A stretch of DNA of 64,000 nt from Bilabrum cf. latius (taxonomy: Eukaryota; Bigyra: Bicosoecida; Bigyra; Bicosoecida). This document shows positions 45,419-57,241 of the stretch, piece by piece (the first letter of the stretch is position 1; every line of letters starts with the position of its first letter). Position numbers and translations under genes: made by a program. The stretch is from contig OZ237759.1 of assembly GCA_965178125.1 (NCBI GenBank), forward strand, positions 1 to 64,000, in the 5' to 3' direction. Below the pieces are notes generated by a model. The model searched no databases. It was not told where the DNA came from and saw only the letters and a program-made list of their open reading frames with translations.

Positions 45419-48400
45419 TCACTGCCCCGTGCCAGTGGTCTCCTAGCACGCTGCACGGCCCCTCGCATCAGCCGCTGCCAGTGCGTCTACGCCCCTGTTG
45501 GAGAGGCCCTGCACCCGGGCAATGCGGGCTCGTACCTCGGCTTGGTACACTGACAACTGAAGTGGCTGTGACGTACCCGCCCCTTTGCGCTCCCTGGCTT
45601 TCCTAAAGGCGGGGGCCTCCATGCGTGCTGCCAGTCCCCGCAAGCGCTGTCGAGGGACTTCCTCGGTGGGCCCCCGCGACGACGATGCACCGCTGGCAGC
45701 GCGCGTGCCTCGCCAGTTGGACTCAAGACTGACCAGCATCTGCTGCACTGCACGCAGCCTCAGCTACTTCACCTGGCTTTCTGACAGCGGGTGGGACTGA
45801 GTGGCCTGTGCAGTATTCTCTCCACCACGGACCTCAGCTGCTACTGGTGGTTGTCCAGCCTGCGGTACCGTCCGTCTCCTCTTCTGCATGCGCTCTCTGA
45901 GGCTAGCTACAGCCTCATCTCCGGTCAGCTCGCCACTACGTCTTTGCGAGCGCCTCCGCGCAGGCCCGATACCCCCACCCTCCCCACTCTCACCTTCTTC
46001 CCCATCCTCGCTAGATCCGCCCTCACCTGCGCTGCTCACGTCCTCGAGATCATCCACAGCTCCCGTGTTGAGCTGCAGGTGCCCAGGCAGCCGGGTCGAT
46101 GAGCCCCTCTCTCGCTTGCGACCTATCGATGACCCGCCAGCTCTGCTGCCCTGCACACGCTCCACACCTGAGGAGCGCTGCATCAGGGCCTCCCTGCCAG
46201 TCTTGAAGCCGAGCCCAGGACCGCTCCGTGGACCCCTTGGGACGCACTCAGGAAGCACATCAGGTCGTCCTAGGATGCCACTAGCTAGCAAGGGAACCTT
46301 CGAAGACATGGCCGCAAGGATGGAAGAGTTCGTGCTGGTGATGATACTGCTGGTACCGATGCTGGTGCCTCTGACCTAGCGCGCGGCCTGCTGGTGCATG
46401 GTGCCGCACTAGGCGCACCTACCTGCTGCACACACGTCGCACGGCTGCCCCGAGGCGCACAGACACGGGACACGGTGATCGCCGACTGATGCTCCGCCCC
46501 CCTTGGCCGTTTTGGGCGCCGGGGATTCCTTGAGAATCTACAACTCTTCTGCATGAAACTGCAGCTGATGCGCTGCGGTATCCACCGCGGCGCGGACGCG
46601 GCGCTCATGTGTGGCTAGGGCAGCTTGGAAGGCCAGTGGACAAGACGACCCCAGACCCAGCGCGTCCAGTGCGGCCTGTCCTCGTCTCGATGCGCGCATA
46701 CTGCTTGCCGCTGCAGCCGTCTCCCCGGCTGCACTAACGGCACGTCGAGACGGCACGGTGTCAAGGCTAGAACCGTCATCCTCGCCAAAGTGACGGAGCA
46801 GTATGCCTCTGCGACACGTTGCTAGTTCACTGGTGCTCGGGCAGCAGTACCGCCGCACGTCGGCTAGGCTGCGGGCCTCTCGAATGAGCCTTGCGGCAGC
46901 GGCGATATCCCTGTCGTCGAGCGGGAACCTGGTCGCAATCCCACCGGCCGCACTACTGGCACTGCTCGGGGCAGGTGCATGCCGTGCAAAGTGCTCCAGG
47001 AACGTCTTGCGCGACAAGAAGGCGTACTTGTCGATGCAGTCAAGGTCCAGCATCACTGCGCCTACTGCTGGCAATTTGTCGCGGCCTGCCCTGCCACACT
47101 CTTGGTACAGCCCCTCGATAGATTTGGGTGGATTCCAGTGCACGACTGCCCTGACGTCGGGCGCGTCAATTCCCATGCCGAACGCAAGCGTGGCCACCAC
47201 CACAGCGCCAGCTTGGGAGGTCCACCACCGCTGGGCAGAGCCCCTATCCGACGCAGATAGGCCTGCGTGATAAGGCCTAGCGCTCATACCAGCACCCCGC
47301 AGCGCGGCTGCAACCTCCTCGCAGGTACTTCTCTTGAAGCAGTACACAATGCACCGACCAGACGATGTGGCTCCACCGGGCCCGAGCATGCCCTTAGGCT
47401 TGCTGCCCGTCTTGCTGGTGTTTTTGCTGGCACGACTGCCAGCATTCCCCCGAGCCACCTTGATTCTTCGAAAGGATGATTCATCGCCCGCACTACCCGG
47501 TGCATATGCCTGTCCCACCTCAGCGGCCAGAGCCAGGGCACCCCGAAGCACTGCGCAAACGAGGCGCAGCTTGACTTGCTGCGGGGACTCTTGCTCGGAG
47601 CCCGACATGGGACCGCCTGCGAAGGGGTTCCACGGGGCTGACCCACGGCCAAACCCGGGCGACCTGCGCCTCGGCACCTGGGCGCAGCACAGGGCCAGCT
47701 CGGGGCGGTTCACGCTGAGCCTCCACACGACGCCGTTGTGCACGTAGGCAACTCCGCACGAGACAGACCGCCGGGGCCGCACTCTCTTGCTCGCAAGCTA
47801 TTGGCCAGCACTGGAGGTAGCATGCTCAGGAGGTCGCAGGTGCAGCACCGAGCATATGTCGCTTGCAACACGCGCAGTTGCCGTGGCTGTAAGCGCTAGG
47901 AATGGCACGCGAGGAATGCACCCGCGCAACCGCCCAAGGCCCCGAAACGCCGGTCGGAAGTCATGACCCCAGGATGACACGCAGTGTGCCTCATCAACGA
48001 CAACACAAGCTAGGTTATTCTTTGAAGCACACGATCGAGCTGCTTCTCGGACCTCAGTCCCCTGCAAAGTTTCAGGGGTCGTGAACACAAGCCACCCCTG
48101 CCGATCCGATTTCGAATCAGAGTGCTTTGTTATATCCCCGTCTTCAAGATCTTTGAGAATCCTGGCTCTATCACCAGGACATGTCGTTGATGTAAGGGAC
48201 TCAGCTCGAAGGCCTCGCAGTTTTGAAGTGCGGACCTGATCCTGAATCAAGGCAAGCAGGGGCGACACAACCAGCACAGCTTTTCCGGAGTGCTGGGCCA
48301 CAACCTAATATATTAAAGACTTGCCGGCGCCAGTGGGCAGAATGCCGCAGACATCTTGGCCAGCAAGTACTTCACCAGCAATTTCTTCCTGTAGGGGGCG

Positions 48401-48442
48401 AAACGCAGCGATCTGCAACAACCTGAGCGAGCTCGACAGCAT
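45419..48442 (-). CDS. RecQ-family DNA helicase, 1,007 aa
   Basis: One frame from ATG 48442 to TGA 45419-45421, with seven in-frame TAGs (48305, 47798, 46538, 46409, 46376, 45764, 45443). RecQ enzymes are 3'-5' ATP-dependent helicases acting in recombination and fork repair. Visible in order: FRPLQEEI (motif 0, 14-21); GILPTGAGKSLIY then TAG (motif I; the TAG is residue 46, at the invariant Gln); SPLLALIQDQV (Ia); VVDEAHCVSSWGHDFR (II); LALTATAT (III); VVVATLAFGMGID (V); QECGRAGRD (VI); and a zinc region, CRRGILLRHFGE, later followed by a Cys cluster ending PCDVC. The TAG at 46538 lies within the insert between these zinc ligands. A Ser/Arg-rich tail of about 400 residues follows. Head-to-head with the RSP14-like gene 164 bp away. 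Confidence 0.95.
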
Positions 48443-48605
48443 CAGTATTTATTCTGCCATGTGTTCCTGCAAGTATTGCCACAAGTTCTGCTGCGAGGTT
48501 CGTTGTGGTGAGGAGCAGGTGCTTTCTTGCATTCATCTTTGAATTGGTGCCTCATCGCATAGTTTCCGTTCGCGGCACACTTCTCGCCCGAGGCTGCTGC
48601 AGATC

Positions 48606-51131
48606 ATGGCTGCTGCAATCGATTACGCTGCTGGGAACTCAGTAACGAATGGAGGCTATGGTGGGGGTTCAACTGACCCGGGCCCAGGGGTGTTTATCGG
48701 GAACACTCCGACAGGCACTGAAATGCGGTGGGCCTCTGTCGAGCGCCAGGACGCCGAGCTCCGATCTACGGTAGGTGCGCTGCACGCCAAAGATGTAAAT
48801 GCAGTCGAGTTCACGCCACTTGCGGCGGCAGCAACTCGCATCAGTGACGTGCTTGCAGAGCGATACCCGTTCACTCCAGCGATGGATTTTGCCTCGTTCG
48901 ACCCGAGGATTGACCCAACCCAAAGCAGCGTCGCGTTCGGGAGACGCGCTTGGACCAAGCTTGTGGGTGTGTTGACAGAGGCTTCTTCGTCCACAGAGGA
49001 TCGCAGGCAGTCGCTGGTAGCGTTGCTGAACCGCGTGGCCCGACCGGAATCTCGCAGCAGCATGGTTCGAGCAGGCGCCGTGGAAGCCCTGGCAAGCTTG
49101 CTGACGAATGATAGTGATCCTGCGCTCCAGCTAGTTGCATCGATGGCAGCCCATATTCTAGGCCGTCTGTGTGACAGCTGGGAGGGACGCAGAGCCCTTG
49201 AACGGGAGCCATCCGCCGTGGATAAGCTGGTGCGATGTCTGGGCAGCGACGAGCCGTCTCTTGCGGTGCGTCGATCAGCTGCCGGTGCTCTGGCTAGACT
49301 TGCAGGTACTGATGACGGCTGGGAAGTGATCGTGTGCGGACAGCAGGGCGCAGACCTCCCAGGGGAGAGCACCGCAGCCGCTGCTTCCACCGAGCAAGCC
49401 AGCGATGCAGCACTCCCGGTGAGTGCTGCTCGCGGCGAGAGCGGGTGCGGCCCGCCCAGCGTGCTCCAGCGCATAGTGGATGCCTGTGCCGAGGGCCACT
49501 GTCCCGAGGCGGTCGTTTGCCTGGCCGGGATCGGGGCCCGGCATGAAGAGGGAGCCGCCATGCTGCTGCGGGCGGGGGGCATGCGCATGGCGCTGCAGGC
49601 CATCCAGGCGGCGAAAGCAGAGTCTCAGGGGGCAGATCCAGAGGCGGGATGCGGACCCTTCGTGGCGGCTGGGCCAGGGGCTCCCGTGGGCGCCGGTCCG
49701 ACGATCTCCAGCTAGCCCAAATCCGAGATCCTCGCTCTGGCGGCTCTGAGCTGCATTCGGAGCATGGCCCAGGTGTGGGTGGGCAAGCTGGCCGCTGTGG
49801 GTCACGCGGCAGGGAGTCGTGATGCAGGTGTAGAGGACAGCACTGCCGCAGCCAATGCCGTCGCCCAATGCCTCGCGGCACACCAGGCGGATGCGGTGCG
49901 GCGGGCCGCGGCCGGCGTGATGCTGCTGCTGCTCGTCTCCACCGAAGGCAAGCTGGCTTGGTGGGGATCCAAGGCCTGCAGGGACAGCATCGTGGCTGCT
50001 CTGGGCGACGAGGATGCGCGCGTGCGACGGGATGCAGACCTGAGCCTGGTGCAGCTGTGGCAGCTCCCGATTGCGCGCAGGCCTCTGGCCCGCATGGTGC
50101 TGCTGGCTCCGTTTGTAGGACTGGTGGATAGGCAGATTCGAGAAGCCTCCATGGTTGTGGAGAAGCCAATGAGCGGTGGGGAGGACAAGGGCCCAGCCGG
50201 CCACACGTGGGGGGACGGGGTGGATGCTGCGGATGCTTCCCTGCGGGCCCATCGGTGCAGCGAGGAGGCCAGTCGGGTGCTAGTCAGGGCTGTGGGCCTC
50301 GGGGCCGCGAGGGATCTCGTGGCTCTGGTCGCGGCGGGGCTGGGCCCGACTGCAGGTGAGGAGGTCGTGGGGGAGGGTGGGGGCTCAGGTCCGGCGGGGG
50401 AATCTGGGGAGTTGGGGTCAGGGCTCGATGGGAAGGGGGAGGGAGAGGGACACCAGGCCAAGGTAATCCGCAAGGCCGCAGCTCGCGCCCTTGCCCTGCT
50501 TGCCTCGGGCCATTTCGGGGCAGGTGCAGTGTCCAAAGGGGCTGCAGGAGCGAGTGCAGATGAAGACAAAGGCGGGGCAGCGGCTGTTGACCGCGAGGCG
50601 GTGAGCAGCAGGCTGGCGAGCCGGGGCCGGGAAGGTGCTCTGGCTGTAGCTGGCACCCTGCGCCCGCACGCGCGCCTGCTTGGTGCTCTGGCCGAGGCGG
50701 GGCGGGCCGGCGACGGCTCCCTCTGCGCCGACCTGGCCATCAGCCTGTGCGCAGTGCTGCGAGAGTCAGCCGTGCTGCGGGCGCACTCCCGTAAGGTGCT
50801 CGCTGGCGAGGAGCAGCTGGGGGAGCGAGTGCAGGGAGCAGGAGCAGGAGCAGGAGCCGGAGCAGGAGCAGGAGCAGGAGCAGGAGCGGGAGGGAGCGGC
50901 AGCACCAAGAGGAGGACTGCCAGGGATGCCGGCAAGAAAGGAGTGGCATAGTCTGCAGAATCTACCACCGCAGGCCGAGGCGCTGGCACCAGCGGTAGCG
51001 GCCGTGATGCTGGTAGCGCTCCGTCCACGGCGCTCAGCGAATCCATCGCGCGGGCGTGCTCCCTCGCGGATGAGGTGTCCCCTGCCCGTCCCGGTGAAGA
51101 GCTGGCGAGGCTACTTGGCTCCTTAACATGA
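48606..51131 (+). CDS. RSP14/RSPH14-like radial-spoke armadillo protein, 841 aa
   Basis: Frame from ATG 48606 to TGA 51129-51131, crossing TAGs at 49713 (residue 370) and 50949 (residue 782). Residues ~95-190 match the start of RSPH14 (formerly RTDR1): IDPTQSSVAFGRRAW, then armadillo-type helical pairs such as AGAVEALASLLTNDSDPALQ. Radial spoke protein 14 is part of the radial spokes in motile cilia. More armadillo-like helices continue after the first TAG (EILALAALSCIRSMA and AVRRAAAGVMLLLLVS), so the TAG lies inside a repeat domain. The protein is more than twice the usual ~350 residues because of Gly/Ala/Ser-rich insertions and a C-terminal Ala-Gly repeat (50838-50890). Orthology rather than general armadillo similarity is inferred mainly from the N-terminal match. 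Confidence 0.75.
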
Positions 51132-52540
51132 TATTCGGCGGCACTTTTTGTGCCGGACCTGGCACAGGCTGACAGCTCTGCCTCAGCGCCACTAGCGCTG
51201 TGTTCGGCGCCGCGCACGCATGTTCCGCTAGTGGCTTTGCCGTGCGTGCCCAACTATTTCCGGGTGGTACCTGCCATCGAAGATCAGGACGAGTTAGCCC
51301 ATAGCATTCAAGCAGATTGTATGTTATGATAATCTGGCCCAAAGCCAGGGTATGTATACCCGCTTGCATTATTTGGCTAGTAGTGGGCATGTGTTTCAAA
51401 TCAAGCGCATCCGCCATTCAAGAGGCAGCTTGGAGGCGAAGGGCAGCATCATGGATACGTGTCAGAAGGAGCCTCGTTCAACTATCATAGATAAATCCGT
51501 CCCATCAGAGCCATGGATTGCTATCCCCATGGCGATTTATCGCGCAAGGCAACAAAGATCGTGTAGAAGGTCGCGGAGTCCTACTACGTATAGGCCAGAT
51601 GTTGACAGGCTACTGGGGCAAACAAAGCACCGTACGTCAGGCCAGGAACGAAAATCTCACTACATCGATATTTGTGGCCGTCGACACCCGCGATAGCTCA
51701 TCGTGGTGTTGTGTGGAACCCTCTGACGCGCAGCGGCGGATGTTGGCGTCAACTGCAACTGCTCAGCAGGCTGGAGCCCAGGGATGCCGAGACCCGACTG
51801 GAACCGAGGTTTGCCGCGATTCGAACGATTGTTTAGTACGGTCTTATCATCACCTAGCATGGCTTCATTGTCCGGGTCTGACCGAACAGAACTTCACCAG
51901 GAGGGCTGTTCTTACAGCTTGGTTGCCGACTACACAGGGTAATTCATCGTCCCACGCACACCTGCCATGGAGTCACATTGTCTCAACATTTAGTAGACAA
52001 AATGATGACTCCTTTGCAAGGAAGCTAGGAGCGAAGATAAGTCCAAGGCGTAGAGATCTGGATGTGCGACACTCGCAGGGGATCCATGTCATCAAAGGCT
52101 CTGATGGTATTGGGGGAACCTGGTCCACTCCCGGGGATTCAACCGGAACTCGTCGACTCAGGAGGTAGCGCGGGCATGAGCGCCTTACATCGGACCAGTG
52201 AGGTCCTCTTCTGCGGCCACACTGCCGATCGATGGACTCGCTGTGCCCAAGACGCATCGCAAAGTTTGCATTCGCTTGCTTAAGGCTGGGACAAGGTAGA
52301 CCACTGTTTCTCTCGCGAGATACAATGGCTACACTGCCCGCAGCCTATTATTGCCTGTTATTGAAAGAGTTGCTTGCTTGCAGTGACTCGTTGTTGCGTT
52401 TCACGCCACATTTGCAGTTTGCTGTTCACGCCGTTTGGCCTTCTCACAGCATCATGCATCACTTCTATACTGACACATTCGTTTGCCTTGGAGCGATTCC
52501 AAAAGGAGGACCCCCGTCGGTATCGAGCCATGCCCACTCA
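51132..52540. other. 1.4-kb convergent region, possible short spliced gene
   Basis: Lies between the 3' ends of the RSP14-like and WD40-like genes. On the plus strand a frame is open from about 51518 to a TGA near 52200 (one TAG at 52166). An alternative model starts at ATG 51859 and splices GG|gtaattc (51939) to tttag (51993). Neither product has a recognisable domain, and base composition is lower in GC than in the known genes. I cannot choose between a lineage-specific gene and noncoding DNA. Confidence 0.3.
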
Positions 52541-53803
52541 TCACTGCAGTGAGCACGCCGTGATGGAGCCATCGACGCGAGCCACTAGCCCCACGGTGCC
52601 TGCAGGAGTGCTTCGGAATGAATGGCACGGCGTGCTTGATGCACTTGATGCCATGGTGCCCCCGCCACCGCCAGAAACGCTGGCTGCCCCTCCCTCCGCC
52701 CCCTCGATGCCACGCTCCTCGGGGCCACCAGCAGCCCGGAACACGTGGAGCGCATCTCTGCGCCGTGCATCCCATATGATAGCCTGCCCGTCCAGGCCAG
52801 CCGACAGCACCCTAACGCCGTCCCCCAATACCTGAACAGACGACACCGCATCCCGGTGCCCAGCCAGGGTGCACACAGTGGAACCGCAGCTCGATTGTTC
52901 CCTGTCAGCTGTCAATTTGCCCGCAATCACGCCACCCGCAGCAGGGGGGGCCCTGCCAGAAGCATCTACGAGCCGAAGCTCCCCGCTGGTGCCCCCGACC
53001 GCCAGCACCCGGCCATCGGGGGACCAGTGCACACAGCCGCTGGCGCACGCAGACGGAAGCACCCGGCCCCTCCACACCGTCGATCCACACTCACAATCAA
53101 TAATTCGCAAGTATCCGCCCGCATCCACGGCTGCCAATGAGCGCCCGCACGCGCTGGACTCCAGACCAGACACGGCAGGGAGGGTACTGGGTCCTGGCTC
53201 CACCAAAGAGGCGGACACAGCTTTTGCCCAGCTACGGTCGGCGTCTAGATCTCCAGTCGTGTGCACAGAGCACAAACTTATACCCCCTCTGGAGTAGCCA
53301 ACCATCAGTTTCGACGCTGAATCGCCTGCACGGCCGGCCAGAGGGGCAATGCAGACTGGGAATCCCAGCTTAGAGTCTGCGAGGCATGGTGCGGTCGGTG
53401 GCTCCGCTTCTCGTGAAAGTGGCACGTGCGTAGCACCTACGTCTCGGCACGCACGTTCGGGTGCCTCGTGCACCGCAGAGGCGGCATCTGGGGCTCCCAG
53501 TGCAGCTGCGCGCAACAGGTGCAGGCGACCATCCGTGTTTAAAGCACCAGCAAGAACGTCACTGCCCGGCACCGCCAAAGACTTGAGGGAAAGTACGCTT
53601 GAGCCTTCTAGCTAATATGAATTCCGATGCGATACGGCGACATGGGCTGGAAGAGGCTCCCCGCTAGATTCGCTACCTCGAACGTAGCCAAGCTCAAGCC
53701 ATTCTCCGCGGTCTGAACTAGCAACTGCGCTCGTTTCCGATACCCACACAGCATCTGAAAGAGGTGCTCGATGCAGGGAATGTACAGTTTCGATTTCGTT
53801 GTA
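52541..53803 (-). CDS. WD40-repeat-like protein, 3' exon (about 420 aa)
   Basis: Open frame down to TGA 52541-52543, crossing one TAG (53612-53614). It shows beta-propeller style repeats: GCVHWSPDGRVLAVGGTSG then LRLVDASG; TVCTLAGHRDAVSSV, DGVRVLSAGLDGQAIIWD; and GGYLRIIDCECGSTVW. WD40 propellers are scaffolds and name no single function. No ATG opens this exon. Its 5' edge at 53803 follows a good 3' splice site (cccgcag), and an ATG directly followed by gtaagat near 53931 would make a frame-compatible first exon consisting of the start codon. That start is a guess. A Gly-rich stretch near the C-terminus interrupts the last repeat. Confidence 0.6.
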
Positions 53804-54044
53804 CTGCGGGCGCGGGAGGCCCAACCCTCAAACAAATGATTGTAGTGCTCCCGAAGTTCATAAGAAAAGCGCTATTCGTCGATGGTACCACCCTTCCAAC
53901 AGTGTATCTTACCATGGTTCTAAACCAGCCTTGGTTGGATCCTGAGACTTGCAAGTGTGCAGTGTACACGGGGGTGTAGTACGCTCCGAGTTCAACAAGT
54001 CACGCCGTTGAGGATTACGCTCACAAAGCGCACGACCGAGGGCC
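53804..54044. other. Head-to-head region, WD40-like / C2 gene
   Basis: Short space between divergent genes. Both strands carry open frames (plus strand 53764-53979 and onward through TAG), but neither resembles a known domain, and they would overlap the first intron of the WD40 gene. Likely promoter and leaders. Confidence 0.35.
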
Positions 54045-57000
54045 ATGGAACCTTTGAGCATGCCTGACTGGCTTCTTGAAGAATCTAGGGAGTCCGCATC
54101 TCCAGCAGCGGCAAGTTCGGTCAGGATGCTTCGAGGAGAGCAGCCTGTCGGGAGCTTGATGGCTGCCACGGCGTCTCTGCATATCGTCGTTGCCAGGGCC
54201 CGCGAAGTCTTGGACCCAGCGAGTGGAAGTTCATCAGCCCCACTGAATCCTCGAGTTCGACTTTCCTTGGGGAATCCGGCAAGCCCGCACAGGGCATACC
54301 CTACGCTCGTTGGTCCGGCCGCAAAGGTTGCCAGTAGCAACCCAAACTGGGGCATTGTAGAAAGCGGAAGCATCTTATTGAATCCAACAGATATGTGAGG
54401 CAGTCATAGATCGCCATGCGCAACTCTGTTGCCCAGATCTCGAGAATCTAAACCCTTGCTTACCTAGATCCATCGAGTCTCCGCAGGGCAACCGGTTTCG
54501 TTGATGTTGACATCGTTGTAGATTCAATTGCGGATGCCAAGCATTCTAGTAAGGATGCTACCGAGTAGGGCGCTGGAGAGTCTCCATATCGGCGAGTAGC
54601 AGGGTTTCGATTACAGCTGTCAAACATGGGGTACGGCCTACTGGAAGATTGGATATAGCTATCGCCTTCTGGCAGCATGCTGGTGCTCATTCGAGTGGCA
54701 AGAATCATTGCTGTTGACGAAGGCGGCTGTCCCGTCGTATCCCTTGACTTGTCTACGCCAGTCACTGCTTCCGGAGCAGCAGACACTTCCAACTCCTCCG
54801 GCAAGAAACCAAGCCATTCTGCGGGCAGGCATGCGGATGTTGGAGCAATGCCGCGATTCAGTGCTAATGTGCCAAGTACCATGCATGCTGCTCCCCCAGG
54901 CGGATATGCGCCACCGCTAGGCGGAGCTCCACGAGGAGGCAGCGTGCCACCCTCCCCCCCGGGCCCATTTCCCATGCATGTGGGGGCAGGCATGCCCATG
55001 ATGTAGCCCGCGGGGGCAATGCCCCTTGGTGCGGCTGCAGGCGCGTCCACTGTGATGGTCCCAGTGGCCTACCCCGGCGGGGGCTACGTGATGACACCCA
55101 TGCTCATGCAGGGGTCTCCCCAGGTCATGCAGGGGGGAGGGCAGGTCCATGCGCCCGGCCAATACTACCAGCCGTGGTCTCCGAGCTAGGGAGGGGGCAG
55201 CCAACCGATGCCGATGCCAATACACTCGGCAGTGGCAATGCAGCAGCCCGCTGGCCCAACTTACGTGGTTGTGCAGGGCGCACAGCATCAGCAGCATCAG
55301 CAGCATCAGGTGCTACTGCAGCACCCTGTCGAGCCGCAGGGAGCCTAGGTTCAGCCCGCCAGAGCACAGGCTGCTAACACGCGGGGCGATGGTAGTGTCG
55401 GGAGAAACTCTGGAGGACCGTACGAAGAGGACCGCAGGGCAAGAAGAGAGCGCGTCATCAGCGCGGCGCAGTCTGGCCCGCTCCCGGACAGAGACTCCCC
55501 ATTGCAAGCCCGCGTCCGAAGCAGTGCTTCCGTTGGATACCTGGGGGCTCGCAGTCGCTTCCACAGCGCAGAGTCCGGAGTATCAGACGACGTGTCTCAC
55601 TCTGGCTCGGCGGGGTTCCCCGAGCACCCCAGAACATACGCCCCTTCGGTGGGGAGTGCAGGCCGGCTGGCAGGCGACTTGCATCAATCCAAGTCCTTCC
55701 AATCGTCCTCAGGAATGGAGGCGCAGGCTCCGCGCATCCGAGCCAGCCCTTCCGTGGAGCAGGACGGCGGCTGGCGGGCCTACCACCAACAGCAAGACGC
55801 TCGATCGGCAGGAGGCCTCACCCTGCCAGACCACGAGAGCGTCCTGTCCGCTGACTCGGGGTCGCACCACGGCTCTGGCGTGTTCCCTCTGCGCCAATAG
55901 CCACCTAGTCGGGGCGAGCCAGCGGTCTATCCCGGGCAGGGAGGCTCCCCTGGGCGCACGTCCACTCGGTCCAACGGGCACTTGGGTGGCGCGTCTGCCG
56001 CGTCTGGGTCGCCTCGGGGTGCTTCCAGGTTGGGGCCGCCGGGGAGCAGGGGAGCAGAAGGGAATGAATTCGGCCGCCAGCGAGGGATGAGAGCTGCTTC
56101 GGATACCCGTGCGATGATGAGCATCGCCACTCGCCGCAAGTCGGAGGGCCGGCAGGTGTGGGCGGGGCAGCAGGTCCAGCACCAAGCACCCGCGCCGCAA
56201 GATCCCGCTGGCACTGGCGCTGACAGTGCTGCCGATGAAATATACCCGTAGTCTGGCTCTAGCAAAGAGCGATAGGCTATGCCAGGGTCATTGCGTCACC
56301 TAAGGCAGCATGGGAGCAGCTCAAACCTGCGGCAGCAGTCTGGAAGCCGGCTGCGCCTGGACAGTGACGGCCGCAGCGTGAAGTCGATGGGCGTGCGGTT
56401 CGCATCTGACGGAGAGCACGGTGCAGATGCACTGGGGGGGAGCGATGCAGGCTCGGCATGGGGGCAGCACAGCATTGACGGCGGCCTTCCTTCGGCTGGT
56501 CGGGTGCATGGTGAATCGATGCCGGGTGGAGGGGCGGAGGGCAGGCCCAGCGCGCAGCAGGCGGTGCTGTCTGGGCTGGACGCGATCGAGGAGGCCGAGG
56601 CTCGGGAGGACTCAGACTATCTGCAGCAGCCGGGCGGACTGCACGGGTCGGTCATGGGTGCGGCCGGGCAGCCGGAGCTGTCTCTGTCGACCCCTCTGCA
56701 CGACGCGGAGGAGTCCTATCGCCTGGAGGCCATGGCCAACGGGTCCTCCAGGCGCAGGTCGCGCACCACCCCCGCTGCACCCGACTGGTTTACCGGTGCG
56801 CAGTCGCTGCTGGGGACTGCGGGAAGCTTTAGTGGGGGGCAGGTGGGGGCATCAGCGGGCATGGGCGCGCAGTCAAGTGGGGCCGCAAGGCCGCAGGCGC
56901 GTGAGAGCGTGGCCGGCGCTGAGACAAGGCAGGGGCAGGGGCCTGCCGCAGGGCCCTGGGGCTCCACCAACAGGCAACGCTCCTTGACAGGACTGTCTGC

Positions 57001-57154
57001 AATATCATCGATGCCTGGTAGCAGCCCCAGCCAGTTCAGCGTGGCCACAGCCCCGCAAACGGCTGGCGCCATCTTCTCATTCTCGGCCGCACTGGCAGCT
57101 GAGCAGGCAGGCTCCGTGGATCGATCGAGGCTCAGCTCTGATGCCGGATAGTGA
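54045..57154 (+). CDS. C2-domain protein with long Gln/Ser/Gly-rich tail, 1,005 aa
   Basis: Two exons, 54045-54394 and 54487-57154 (92-bp GT-AG intron, frame kept). Stop TGA 57152-57154, reached directly after a TAG. Nine TAGs are in frame, among them 55004, 55343, 55898 and 56252. Residues ~45-220 read like a C2 domain: LHIVVARAREVL, NPRVRLSLGNP, NPNWG; after the intron GFVDVDIVVDS and a WI-TAG-LSPSG motif that corresponds to the W-x-x-L-x-x-x-G strand of C2 domains. C2 domains bind phospholipids, often with Ca2+. The rest is low-complexity, with MPMM, QQHQQHQ and Ser-rich tracts where several TAGs sit among genuine CAG codons. Tail function unknown. Confidence 0.65.
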
Positions 57155-57241
57155 TGGAGTGCTCAAGTTACGCATCTGTGTTTTATTTGCTTTGAAACTT
57201 TGTGTTGGATGCAATCGTGTGAGACGCCGCGTCGCGCTCAG

